Shown in pieces: positions 19,701 to 27,756 of a stretch of DNA of 64,000 bases (the stretch's first letter is position 1; the number at the start of each line of letters is the position of its first letter). The stretch is taken from contig NZ_CALPDE010000002.1 of NCBI RefSeq assembly GCF_943193185.1, positions 62,001 through 126,000 of the forward strand, read 5' to 3'. The notes under the pieces were generated by a model. That model did not search any database. It saw nothing but the letters and a program-made list of their open reading frames with translations, and was not told where the DNA came from. This DNA is from Lactococcus ileimucosae (lineage in GTDB: Bacteria > Bacillota > Bacilli > Lactobacillales > Streptococcaceae). The translations under genes and the position numbers were made by a program.

Positions 19701-22700
19701 TGCTGACACTGCAACTGTACAAAGCTACAGTTATGCTAAGGGTGCAATTGAGGGCAGTGACTTAAGCACAAATACCCCAATGAAAGCTCAGATTTATGGT
19801 ATTCCGCAGATTAATGTACATTATGTAGAAACAACAGATGGTACAACTTCAAACGGTAAAGTATTAGCAGATACGGAAACCATTACTGGGGTAGATACTA
19901 ATGGAACGAATCCAGCTTATAAAGCGTATCAATCTCAGAAAAAAGATATTCCAGGATACACTTATAAAGGCCTAGCTCAAAACTCTGCTCCTGCTTCTGG
20001 AACGTTGACTGATGATACTAATGATGTCACTTATCTCTATGCTAAAGACGAACAAAAAGTTCAAATCCATTATATTAATGTAAGTGGAAGTGATAAAACA
20101 AGTGATTGGAAACCTGAAGATGGCATAGAATTAAAAGATGCTCTTCAAACATTAACCGGTTACTCTGGAGAAACTTATACAAACACTCTTGCTGTCCCTA
20201 AAGGGTATGATTTAGTGAGTGCAGATCCAGGGGCAACAAGTGGTAGTTATGATTTTGATTCAAACGTTACACAGGATGAATACGTTTATGTGAAAGCTCA
20301 GAACCAAAGAGTTTTGTACAATGTTATTGATGACACAACAAAAACTAACCTAGAAAGTTCAGTTTTATTTGACAGTGGTGACACTGATGCACCATTGAGT
20401 AAGACTCAGGAAGATTTGCAAAAAATTGCTGAAGCTTATGAAAGTAAAGGTTACAAAGTAGACAGTGTTGATAAGTTACCATCTAAGTTTGATAACGATA
20501 AGAGCCAAGACCAAATAGTAAACATATACTTGTCTCATTTGACCACACCTGCAACCCCAGAACACCCGGGTACCCCAGGCAGTCCAATTGACCCAAATCG
20601 TCCAGATGGACCGAAGTGGCCAGAAGGTACTGACAAGTCTTCCCTTTCTAAGACCATCACCCGGACCATCAACTATGTAGACAAGAAGACAGGCAAGGTT
20701 CTCAAACAAGAAGTCCAAACCGTGACCTACACCCGTACCGCTGTTGTGGACAAAGTAACAGGTGAGTTGCTCGGCTATGACACCAATGGTGACGGAAAAG
20801 TAGACACAACAGATGATTCCGCTTCATGGACGACGACTTCTGATGTCTGGGACAAACTTGTTTCTCCAGACTATAGTGCTCAAGGTTACGGTGCACCTTC
20901 TGTGAGCGAGGTGGCTAAAGAAACTGTCACTCCAGATACAGACTCGTCTGAGGTTAATGTTTATTATGAGCATGAAACTACATCTGTCACTCCAGAACAC
21001 CCGGGCACACCGGGTAGTCCAATTGATCCAAATCGTCCAGACGGACCGAAGTGGCCAGAAGATACCGACAAGTCTTCCCTTTCGAAGACCATCACCCGTA
21101 CCATCAATTATGTAGACAAGGAGACAGGCAAGGTCCTCAAACAAGAAGTCCAAACCGTGACCTACACCCGTACCGCTGTTGTGGACAAAGTAACAGGCGA
21201 ACTGCTTGGCTATGACACCAATGGGGATGGCAAAGTGGACACAACAGAAGATGCGGCTTCATGGACGACGACTTCTAATGTCTGGGACAAACTTGTTTCT
21301 CCAGACTACAGTGCGCAAGGCTACGGTTCCCCTTCTGTGAGTGAGGTGGATAAGGTGACTGTCACTCCAGACAGTAAGAGCGCAGAGGTCAATGTTTATT
21401 ATGAGCATGAAACTACATCTGTAACTCCAGAACACCCGGGCACACCGGGTAGTCCAATTGACCCAAATCGTCCAGATGGACCAAAGTGGCCAGAAGGTAC
21501 CGACAAGTCTTCCCTTTCGAAGACCATCACCCGGACCATCAACTATGTAGACAAGAAGACAGGTAAGGTTCTCAAACAAGAAGTCCAAACCGTAACTTAT
21601 ACCCGTACTGCTGTTGTGGACAAAGTAACGGGTGAGCTGCTTGGCTATGACACCAATGGTGACGGCAAAGTGGACACAACAGAAGATGCGGCTTCATGGA
21701 CGACGACTTCTAATGTCTGGGATAAGCTTGTTTCTCCAGACTACAGTGCGCAAGGCTACGGTTCACCTTCTGTGGCTGAAGTGGCTAAAGAAACTGTCAC
21801 TCCAGATACAGACTCGTCTGAGGTTAATGTTTATTATGAGCATGAAACTACATCTGTAACTCCAGAACAACCGGGCACACCGGGTAGTCCAATTGATCCA
21901 AATCGTCCAGATGGACCGAAGTGGCCAGAAGGTACCGACAAGTCTTCCCTTTCGAAGACCATCACCCGGACCATCAACTATGTAGACAAGAAGACAGGTA
22001 AGGTCCTCAAACAAGAGGTTCAAACCGTGACCTACACCCGTACCGCTGTTGTGGACAAAGTAACAGGCGAACTGCTTGGCTATGACACCAATGGTGACGG
22101 AAAAGTAGACACAACAGATGATTCCGCTTCATGGACGACGACTTCTGATGTCTGGGACAAGCTTGTTTCTCCAGACTACAGTGCGCAAGGCTACGGTTCA
22201 CCTTCTGTGAGCGAGGTGGCTAAAGAAACTGTCACTCCAGATACAGACTCGTCTGAGGTTAATGTTTATTATGAGCATGAAACTACATCTGTAACTCCAG
22301 AACAGCCGGGCACTCCAGGTAGTCCAATTGATCCAAACCGTCCAGATGGACCAAAGTGGCCAGAAGGTACCGACAAGTCTTCCCTTTCTAAGACCATCAC
22401 CCGTACCATCAACTATGTAGACAAGAAGACAGGCAAGGTCCTCAAACAAGAAGTCCAAACCGTGACCTACACCCGTACCGCTGTTGTGGACAAAGTAACA
22501 GGTGAGCTGCTTGGCTATGACACCAATGGGGATGGCAAAGTGGACACGACAGAAGATGCGGCTTCATGGACGACGACTTCTAATGTCTGGGACAAACTTG
22601 TTTCTCCAGACTATAGTGCTCAAGGTTACGGTGCACCTTCTGTGAGCGAGGTGGCTAAAGAAACTGTCACTCCAGATACAGACTCGTCTGAGGTTAATGT

Positions 22701-23373
22701 TTATTATGAGCATGAAACTACATCTGTCACTCCAGAACAACCGGGCACACCGGGTAGTCCAATTGATCCAAATCGTCCAGACGGACCGAAGTGGCCAGAA
22801 GGTACCGACAAGTCTTCCCTTTCGAAGACCATCACCCGGACCATCAACTATGTAAACAAGAAGACAGGTAAGGTCCTCAAACAAGAGGTCCAAACCGTGA
22901 CCTACACCCGTACCGCTGTTGTGGACAAAGTAACAGGTGAGCTGCTTGGCTATGACACCAATGGTGACGGCAAAGTGGACACGACAGAAGATGCGGCTTC
23001 ATGGACTACGACTTCTGATTCATGGGATAAGGTTGTTTCTCCAGACTACAGTACGCAAGGCTACGGTTCACCTTCTGTGAGTGAGGTGGATAAGGTGACA
23101 GTCACTCCAGATACGGATTCAACTGAGGTTGATGTTTATTATGAACAAAAACCAAAAGATGAGAGTGACAATTCTAATAAGGATAAACCAGAAAGTGATA
23201 AGTCTACAGGCCAGAAAAATGTTGATAATAATACAAAATCAACAAAAGTAGAGAAGAAACTTCCTGCAACTGGAGAGAGCCTCTTAGCATCACTTGTATG
23301 GGGAGTATTAGGCTTGTTAGCTGTAGTGACTTCTATTCTTCTTGCCAAGAAGCGTAAGAGAAAAGAAGACTAA
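16762..23373 (+). CDS. giant LPXTG-anchored adhesin with MucBP-type repeats
   Basis: 2203-residue wall-anchored surface protein, probably an adhesin for mucus or other glycans. The N-terminus has a KxYKxGKxW-type signal (R11-M-W-K-S-G-K-K-W19). A large beta-rich N-terminal region (about 50-1010) with no recognised family follows. MucBP-like domains run from about 1015 (INVHYVETTDG), 1095 (QIHYINVSGS) and 1180. Six 145-residue repeats span about 1267-2128. A Lys/Asp/Ser-rich spacer leads to the sorting signal LPATGE (2167-2172), a hydrophobic segment and a KKRKRKED tail for sortase anchoring. GAGG lies 8 nt upstream of ATG 16762. The accessory secretion system often linked to such signals is not in this window. 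The nearly identical repeats suggest copy-number variation between strains. Confidence 0.88.
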   Translation: MFKNKCIKGFRMWKSGKKWCVSGAVFIMVLFGPSDILGAADVITHPLEGETSVASDLNTGSSADTVKPNTVTDESASTETDKGSSTEGVGKLRRVSTAAAEAMNLSLDMDASTTTTENDVSFNLTSDGVGWPSSPAESKQFGVAGNFTAGQVITITVPKGIVVSTYDAVAGMTVSKSQSGKNTVLTYRATTDITASFNVSYYFGTQGDNAQFAPGSTALPVTVTSDTTTVSGNIIAVNPTTSSATARVHNTAVSNNVFTADGNSIYNFVLGIKTTPDFTDSSQQITQAIHAKMSGVIHVPKGFVLTGASVANYLDTQANAPTDGGAVPPIPSGLTQPGGAGSDIIVSDIVGGGYNRYNEAFLYLYGYFATGTEAGTYNFSTDLSLHPQYYDGTVGNIPVSRGSFSDITIGSANPGTMTAKYGGVLEGYDTNSLDLDHAGFYSKTISKDTGVTGFVTGKTSDTSVNKITTLPTVAVDFLDTTVNQTNELRDYKVTLPEKWCGNTTDIILSTISRGIVSDSGNENNNGPFTVVMDNGSTYTVSSLNSADAAITSAIAAGAHIKSISAQAKVLAGNNIQVQLRNAVIEDGAYNNGDRVPIQLDVHSVTSNTDISVVGHLKYFDESAVSSSQFSVRNTLDYNISGTYTQGQTFTTGAKWTLLNKETTLSNSIDGRILIPGTAIAGATADVKLPTIIISSVDKGMIDLDQSRLGNWGWIYNGKKYSPVITDMGIDPTTGEHLTKLDFSQYTVTIPADTNPDRAFMFPDALPWKVSDIAAPATGVTSHWISQLIDNNKDALHPVYGGKTYDGSTGMKWTVTAPAHIAAKVGIAGSKTGENTFYTEKTGSAGFDRGLKSDDSDDNNSGRIMLSVTNGSPGDYTNAQEVAVLPSVENGDKFTLNLTGPVNEIQGSGARVLYSTKAYSLPKNGSYQSLDLTTSDWVDESKVNDWSTVRSVALVSDKLASQTVLAGYLPVAVADIKNTKIADTATVQSYSYAKGAIEGSDLSTNTPMKAQIYGIPQINVHYVETTDGTTSNGKVLADTETITGVDTNGTNPAYKAYQSQKKDIPGYTYKGLAQNSAPASGTLTDDTNDVTYLYAKDEQKVQIHYINVSGSDKTSDWKPEDGIELKDALQTLTGYSGETYTNTLAVPKGYDLVSADPGATSGSYDFDSNVTQDEYVYVKAQNQRVLYNVIDDTTKTNLESSVLFDSGDTDAPLSKTQEDLQKIAEAYESKGYKVDSVDKLPSKFDNDKSQDQIVNIYLSHLTTPATPEHPGTPGSPIDPNRPDGPKWPEGTDKSSLSKTITRTINYVDKKTGKVLKQEVQTVTYTRTAVVDKVTGELLGYDTNGDGKVDTTDDSASWTTTSDVWDKLVSPDYSAQGYGAPSVSEVAKETVTPDTDSSEVNVYYEHETTSVTPEHPGTPGSPIDPNRPDGPKWPEDTDKSSLSKTITRTINYVDKETGKVLKQEVQTVTYTRTAVVDKVTGELLGYDTNGDGKVDTTEDAASWTTTSNVWDKLVSPDYSAQGYGSPSVSEVDKVTVTPDSKSAEVNVYYEHETTSVTPEHPGTPGSPIDPNRPDGPKWPEGTDKSSLSKTITRTINYVDKKTGKVLKQEVQTVTYTRTAVVDKVTGELLGYDTNGDGKVDTTEDAASWTTTSNVWDKLVSPDYSAQGYGSPSVAEVAKETVTPDTDSSEVNVYYEHETTSVTPEQPGTPGSPIDPNRPDGPKWPEGTDKSSLSKTITRTINYVDKKTGKVLKQEVQTVTYTRTAVVDKVTGELLGYDTNGDGKVDTTDDSASWTTTSDVWDKLVSPDYSAQGYGSPSVSEVAKETVTPDTDSSEVNVYYEHETTSVTPEQPGTPGSPIDPNRPDGPKWPEGTDKSSLSKTITRTINYVDKKTGKVLKQEVQTVTYTRTAVVDKVTGELLGYDTNGDGKVDTTEDAASWTTTSNVWDKLVSPDYSAQGYGAPSVSEVAKETVTPDTDSSEVNVYYEHETTSVTPEQPGTPGSPIDPNRPDGPKWPEGTDKSSLSKTITRTINYVNKKTGKVLKQEVQTVTYTRTAVVDKVTGELLGYDTNGDGKVDTTEDAASWTTTSDSWDKVVSPDYSTQGYGSPSVSEVDKVTVTPDTDSTEVDVYYEQKPKDESDNSNKDKPESDKSTGQKNVDNNTKSTKVEKKLPATGESLLASLVWGVLGLLAVVTSILLAKKRKRKED
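20561..23145 (+). repeat. six tandem 435-bp repeats inside the adhesin gene
   Basis: Unit starts are at 20561, 20996, 21431, 21866, 22301 and 22736, exactly 435 bp (145 codons) apart. Units are nearly identical at DNA level, with patchy shared variants (for example TDDSAS versus TEDAAS, EHPGTPG versus EQPGTPG) that suggest gene conversion. Each unit has a Pro-rich linker (PGTPGSPIDPNRPDGPKW), a MucBP-like core (TITRTINYV...) and the loop DTNGDGKVDTT(D/E)D. Confidence 0.95.
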
Positions 23374-23605
23374 TAGTAGCTTCATGAAGAAAAGCAGGAG
23401 TTATGTTAGGAACTGCTGAGAAATGTTACGTAACTTTCCTCACCTCTACAAGCTAAAGAGAATCTCTTAGGCAGAAAGCGACTATATTACTAGAAATGAG
23501 AAAACAGTTGCAAAATATGTTCAAGAACAGGAAAGTACGATATTTCTCTCCACAAGCTTAGTGTTAAGAAACACGAGGTATCCTTTAGCGAGAGCGCTAC
23601 AAGTT

Positions 23606-23634
23606 AAAACCACCCGTAAAACGGGTGGTTTTAT
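23606..23634 (+). terminator. perfect hairpin after the adhesin
   Basis: AAAACCACCCGT and ACGGGTGGTTTT form a 12-bp stem with an AAA loop; the T-run is only four long before ATA. Confidence 0.8.
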
Positions 23635-23642
23635 ATTAAATT

Positions 23643-23672
23643 AAACCGTTAGCTGATGCTGGCGGTTTTTTG
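23643..23672 (+). terminator. second terminator before hsdM
   Basis: AAACCGTTAGC and GCTGGCGGTTTTTT form an imperfect stem with T6. It insulates the restriction operon from the adhesin. The 230 nt between the adhesin stop and the first hairpin hold nothing recognisable. Confidence 0.75.
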
Positions 23673-23745
23673 GTTCTTTTTCAAGCTGAATAATACTTTA
23701 TAAAATGGTAAAATAAGAGGCAGTATAAGAAATCTGGAGAAAAAT

Positions 23746-25296
23746 ATGACAGCACAAAATCAAAGACAAGAACTACAACGAAATATCTGGTCTATTGCTG
23801 ACCAAGTTCGTGGCGCTGTGGACGGTTGGGACTTTAAACAGTATATTTTAGGGATTTTGTTCTACCGTTTTATCAGTGAAAACTTTCAAAATTATATAGA
23901 AGCGGGTGATCCAGAAGTTCATTATGCGGATTACCCAGATGAGGCAATTACTCCTGAAATTATTGATGATGCAGTAAAAACGAAAGGTTATTACATTGCG
24001 CCAAGTCAACTTTTTTCAAATGTTGTGAAGACGGCACGTGAAAATGATGATTTAAATACAGACCTCAAAGCGATTTTCGCCGCTATTGAATCAAGTGCGA
24101 CTGGCTATGCTTCTGAAAATGATATTAAGGGCTTGTTTGATGATTTGGATACAACAAGTAATCGCCTAGGAAATACGGTTGCAGAGAAAAATAAACGCTT
24201 AGCCGATGTCCTTGAAGGCATCAATCAACTTAATTTTGGTCGCTTTGAAGATAATCAAATCGACCTTTTTGGTGATGCTTATGAGTTTTTGATTTCAAAC
24301 TATGCCTCAAATGCAGGTAAATCAGGCGGCGAGTTTTTTACCCCCCAATCTGTCTCAAAACTACTGGCTAAAATTGTCATGCTAGGTAAAGATGAACATA
24401 ATAAAATCAATAAAATCTATGACCCTGCTTGTGGCTCTGGCTCTCTTTTGCTTCAAGCGAGAAAGCAATTCTCAGAGCATATCATTGAAGAAGGTTTCTT
24501 TGGTCAAGAAATCAATATGACCACTTATAACCTTGCACGTATGAATATGTTTTTGCATAATATCAACTATGATAAATTTGATATTAAACGTGGGGATACA
24601 CTTATCAATCCATTGCACAATGATGATAAGCCCTTTGATGCCATTGTCTCTAATCCGCCTTATTCTATCAAATGGATTGGTTCAGATGATCCAACTTTAA
24701 TTAATGATGACCGCTTTAGTCCAGCAGGTGTTTTAGCGCCGAAATCAAAAGCAGATTTCGCTTTTATCATGCACGCTTTAAGTTATTTGTCGTCCAAAGG
24801 ACGTGCGGCTATTGTTACTTTCCCAGGGATTTTTTATCGTGGGGGTGCTGAGCAAAAGATTCGTAAATATTTGATTGATAATAACTTTGTGGAAGCCGTT
24901 ATCCAGTTACCTGCAAATCTTTTCTTTGGGACAAGTATCGCCACTTGTATCTTGATTTTGGCAAAAAATAAGCCTAATACTGATACATTTTTTATTGATG
25001 CCAGTAAGGAGTTCAAAAAAGAAACCAATAATAACATCTTAACGCCAGATAATATCGATAAAATCCTTTCCCATTTTGATAAAAAAGAAGAGTTGGACTA
25101 TTTTGCAAAAGCTGTCAAATTTGATGCGATTGTCGAAAATAACTATAACCTCTCTGTTTCTAGCTATGTGGAAGCAGAGGATTTGACGGAAAAGATTGAT
25201 ATTGAAGTGCTTAATAAGGATATCAAGACGACTGTTGAGAAGATAACAAAACTCCGGTCTGAGATTGATGAGATAGTGCAGGAGTTGAGCAAATGA
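23746..25296 (+). CDS. hsdM: type I restriction-modification methyltransferase subunit HsdM
   Basis: N6-adenine methyltransferase subunit of a type I enzyme. 516 residues. The N-terminal HsdM helical domain is about 8-150. The AdoMet motif I is [11 protein letters not shown] (about 225-235), and the catalytic motif IV is NPPY (303-306, in SNPPYSIKW). GGAG precedes ATG 23746. It opens an operon; its stop overlaps the Fic start by ATGA. Together with hsdS and hsdR it makes a complete type I system, and the TTEL repeats of HsdS point to the type IC family. Confidence 0.96.
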   Translation: MTAQNQRQELQRNIWSIADQVRGAVDGWDFKQYILGILFYRFISENFQNYIEAGDPEVHYADYPDEAITPEIIDDAVKTKGYYIAPSQLFSNVVKTARENDDLNTDLKAIFAAIESSATGYASENDIKGLFDDLDTTSNRLGNTVAEKNKRLADVLEGINQLNFGRFEDNQIDLFGDAYEFLISNYASNAGKSGGEFFTPQSVSKLLAKIVMLGKDEHNKINKIYDPACGSGSLLLQARKQFSEHIIEEGFFGQEINMTTYNLARMNMFLHNINYDKFDIKRGDTLINPLHNDDKPFDAIVSNPPYSIKWIGSDDPTLINDDRFSPAGVLAPKSKADFAFIMHALSYLSSKGRAAIVTFPGIFYRGGAEQKIRKYLIDNNFVEAVIQLPANLFFGTSIATCILILAKNKPNTDTFFIDASKEFKKETNNNILTPDNIDKILSHFDKKEELDYFAKAVKFDAIVENNYNLSVSSYVEAEDLTEKIDIEVLNKDIKTTVEKITKLRSEIDEIVQELSK

Positions 25297-26030
25297 AAAA
25301 TCAGATTTTAGTAAAACTACTAGAGGAACGGAAAAACGGACTTAAAGGCGGTCTCTATCACAAAACGCAAGTCAGTTTGACTTACAATTCCAACCGAATT
25401 GAGGGCAGTAAACTGACTGAAGAGCAAACCCGTTATGTCTTTGAGACAAAGACGATTGGTTTTGATGCGGACGGTTTACCAGTCGATGATATTATCGAAA
25501 CTAGCAATCACTTTCGAGCATTTGACTATTTACTTGAAACGATTGACGAAGATTTGAGCAAGAAAATCATCAAAACGTTTCATAAAATTCTAAAAGAAGG
25601 CACGAGCGACAGTCACAAAGCTTATTTTAATGTTGGCGACTGGAAAAAAATCCCTAATGAAGTCGGTGATATTAAAACGAGTTTACCAGAAAATGTTGCT
25701 TCAGATATTTCAAACCTTCTTGATGATTATCTGGTGAAATCAGGAGTTACTTTTAATGATTTGATTGCTTTTCATGAGCATTTTGAGCGGATTCATCCTT
25801 TCCAAGATGGCAATGGTCGTGTTGGACGTTTGATTCTTTTTAGGGAATGTTTGAAGAATGATATTGTACCTTTTGTGATTGATAATGATAAAAAGTTGTT
25901 TTATTATCGCGGTTTGCGTGAGTTTGCGACTCAGCCAGGTTATTTGATTGAGACTTGTCTGGCTGCGCAAGATGTTTATAAAGAGTGGGTGGGGTATTTT
26001 TATCCGGATATTGAGGTGGGAAATGAGTAA
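25293..26030 (+). CDS. Fic-family protein (class II, self-inhibited) inside the hsd operon
   Basis: Fic enzymes usually transfer AMP from ATP to hydroxyl groups of target proteins. 245 residues. The active site is H168[11 protein letters not shown], a full HPFxxGNGRxxR motif, so catalytic competence is likely. An N-terminal inhibitory motif [S/T]xxxE[G/N] is present as S33-N-R-I-E37-G38, with E37 expected to clamp the Fic arginine. It overlaps hsdM by 4 nt and the next gene by 8 nt, so it is co-translated with the methyltransferase. Its target is unknown; the context suggests control of, or backup for, restriction. Confidence 0.92.
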   Translation: MKNQILVKLLEERKNGLKGGLYHKTQVSLTYNSNRIEGSKLTEEQTRYVFETKTIGFDADGLPVDDIIETSNHFRAFDYLLETIDEDLSKKIIKTFHKILKEGTSDSHKAYFNVGDWKKIPNEVGDIKTSLPENVASDISNLLDDYLVKSGVTFNDLIAFHEHFERIHPFQDGNGRVGRLILFRECLKNDIVPFVIDNDKKLFYYRGLREFATQPGYLIETCLAAQDVYKEWVGYFYPDIEVGNE

Positions 26031-26811
26031 AGATAAGGAAATCACTTGCTTACGTTTAATTCAAAAAAGTTTAGGAAGTATTGAGGGACATACAACCTTT
26101 TATGGATGTAGTGAGAAAGAAATTGAATATTTGAAAATAGCTATCCTAGAAGCACAGAGAAATAATGAACCTAATGAATTTCCAGATTTGATTTTTAAAA
26201 ATGGTTTTATTGAGCATTTTCAAGTAACATCGGCTAATGAAAATAGAAAAGGGTCTCAGCATTTAGTTACCGAAAACAAGCATGAGAGAGAATTTAGAAA
26301 ACAAGAGGAGAAAGAACTTCAAAACTTGAATGAAAAAGGAGAAATGAGTAATTTATATGAAGAACATTCGGTAGTTCAACATTCTCATACTAATTTACTG
26401 AATTCTTTGAAAAGAAATATTGAAAATCATCTTGAAAGTCTGGATAAATATCAGCAAGAATATATTACACCAGTTTTTTTGGTTCAGTTTACAGATGGGG
26501 TGCTTAGTATGGAAAATGTATCTAAAAGTCTTTGGAAAAATCAAAGTAGGAATTTCTTACCTTATCGTGCGAGTTTTGACAAAGATTTTCTGGAGTTGAT
26601 TCAAAATTATCGAGATAAGATTAGTTATATTATCGTTGCAGAAGATGCAGATAGCAATATGGCATTTCCCTATGATGCTAACTTTGAGGTTTTTTCATTA
26701 AATAATTTGAATAGTAATATTGAGGAACTAAAAACGAAAGATTATAAAGTTGTAACACAAAATATTAAAATTGTTCAACGGATGAATATTTTGAGCTCGG
26801 GATATGAATGA
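26023..26811 (+). CDS. unknown protein encoded in the hsd operon
   Basis: 262 residues from ATG 26023, overlapping the Fic stop; an earlier open frame exists, but the GAGGTGGGAA just before this ATG supports it. No signal or membrane segment. The N-terminal part has EFPDLIFKNGFIEHFQVTSA (about 52-71), which has the look of a restriction-endonuclease-fold core (PD ... E-x-x-Q), followed by a highly charged coil (about 75-160: KHEREFRKQEEKELQNLNEK). The C-terminus has alternating hydrophobic strands (ITPVFLVQFTDG, KISYIIVAEDAD). I do not recognise the family. The nuclease reading is weak inference. Confidence 0.7.
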   Translation: MSKDKEITCLRLIQKSLGSIEGHTTFYGCSEKEIEYLKIAILEAQRNNEPNEFPDLIFKNGFIEHFQVTSANENRKGSQHLVTENKHEREFRKQEEKELQNLNEKGEMSNLYEEHSVVQHSHTNLLNSLKRNIENHLESLDKYQQEYITPVFLVQFTDGVLSMENVSKSLWKNQSRNFLPYRASFDKDFLELIQNYRDKISYIIVAEDADSNMAFPYDANFEVFSLNNLNSNIEELKTKDYKVVTQNIKIVQRMNILSSGYE

Positions 26812-26871
26812 ATTCTATGACAGAGAAAAATGCTCTATCAGTACTGATAGGAATATAAAGGAGTAGGCTAA

Positions 26872-27756
26872 ATGGATATTAACTGGTTTCCAGAAAAATT
26901 TGCGAATAATGCCTTAGATAAATTGACAATTCTATTTTCTAAGCTCTTTCCATATGTTGGAGTTGAGAAACAAGCTCTTGAAAATTATATTGCAAGTGTT
27001 GAAAAAAGTAATTTGTCAGCAGATGAAAAACTTTTTGCCACTTTAGATGCAAAGAAGAAAATCAAGGAATATCAAAATCAACAAGAAATTTCAAAAATTG
27101 CTATTGAAAATGCTAAAGAAGGAACTAACTTTAGTGACAGCTCCAACATTGATGATGAATGGTTAGCACGATTTATGGATTCTGCAAAATTTGTGACAGA
27201 TAAAGAGACTCAGCTTTTGTGGGGGAGAGTCCTCGCTGGAGAATTTGAACAACCAGGGACTTTTCCTAAGCAAGTTGTTCGCATTCTGACAGAGCTACCA
27301 GTACAGCTAGCTCAGATATTTTCAAACTTGTCAAAAATGAGAGTAACGATGTTAGGCTTTCCAAAGAATAGTCAACAACCGATTTTTTTAGGACAACAGA
27401 TATTTTTGCCGGCAAAGGATATTAATACTTCATTCAAAAATTTAGGGATAAATTTTGGTATTGTTAATGAGTTAGAAACATTTGGGTTACTGCATTACGA
27501 TAATAGTGGTTATATAAAAACTATTGAATATGAGCAGTTTCCAAATATTGTTTTGCTGTATGGAAGTAAGCAAATAAAAATAACTAAATTTCCTGGCAAG
27601 CGACTACCAACAGGTGATATTTTACTTACAGATGTTGGAAGGAGTATTGCTAGTCTTGTTGATTTTGAAGAAGATGAGACTTATCTGGAAAAACTCAAAG
27701 AGTATTTGAAGTATAAACAAGTTGAGTTTGAAGGAGATGAAGACATTGGAAAATAA
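26872..27756 (+). CDS. DUF2806-like protein in the hsd operon
   Basis: 294 residues, soluble. The middle contains DDEWLARFMDSAKFVTDKETQLLWGRVLAGE followed by PGTFPKQVVRIL (split here; about 97-142), which resembles the conserved block of DUF2806-type proteins found beside restriction and phage-defence genes. The C-terminus (from about 190) reads like a small beta/winged region (LLHYDNSGYIKTIEY, LLTDVGRSIASLV). Function unknown. AAAGGAG precedes ATG 26872, and a palindrome CTATCAGTACTGATAG (26835-26850) lies in the 60-nt gap upstream. The 3' end overlaps the hsdS start, so translation is coupled to the specificity subunit. Confidence 0.72.
   Translation: MDINWFPEKFANNALDKLTILFSKLFPYVGVEKQALENYIASVEKSNLSADEKLFATLDAKKKIKEYQNQQEISKIAIENAKEGTNFSDSSNIDDEWLARFMDSAKFVTDKETQLLWGRVLAGEFEQPGTFPKQVVRILTELPVQLAQIFSNLSKMRVTMLGFPKNSQQPIFLGQQIFLPAKDINTSFKNLGINFGIVNELETFGLLHYDNSGYIKTIEYEQFPNIVLLYGSKQIKITKFPGKRLPTGDILLTDVGRSIASLVDFEEDETYLEKLKEYLKYKQVEFEGDEDIGK

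Noticed and set aside
20476-22893. Long open frames on the minus strand across the adhesin repeats (repeating MDFLFE... proteins)
   Set aside because: They recur once per 435-bp unit, have no ribosome sites and are mirror frames of the adhesin.
20561-23145. CRISPR-like repeat array
   Set aside because: Units are 435 bp, contiguous and coding, with no spacers and no cas genes.
25293-26030. Fic-antitoxin (FicT/FicA type) toxin-antitoxin pair
   Set aside because: The inhibitory motif is within the Fic protein itself and no small antitoxin gene is adjacent.
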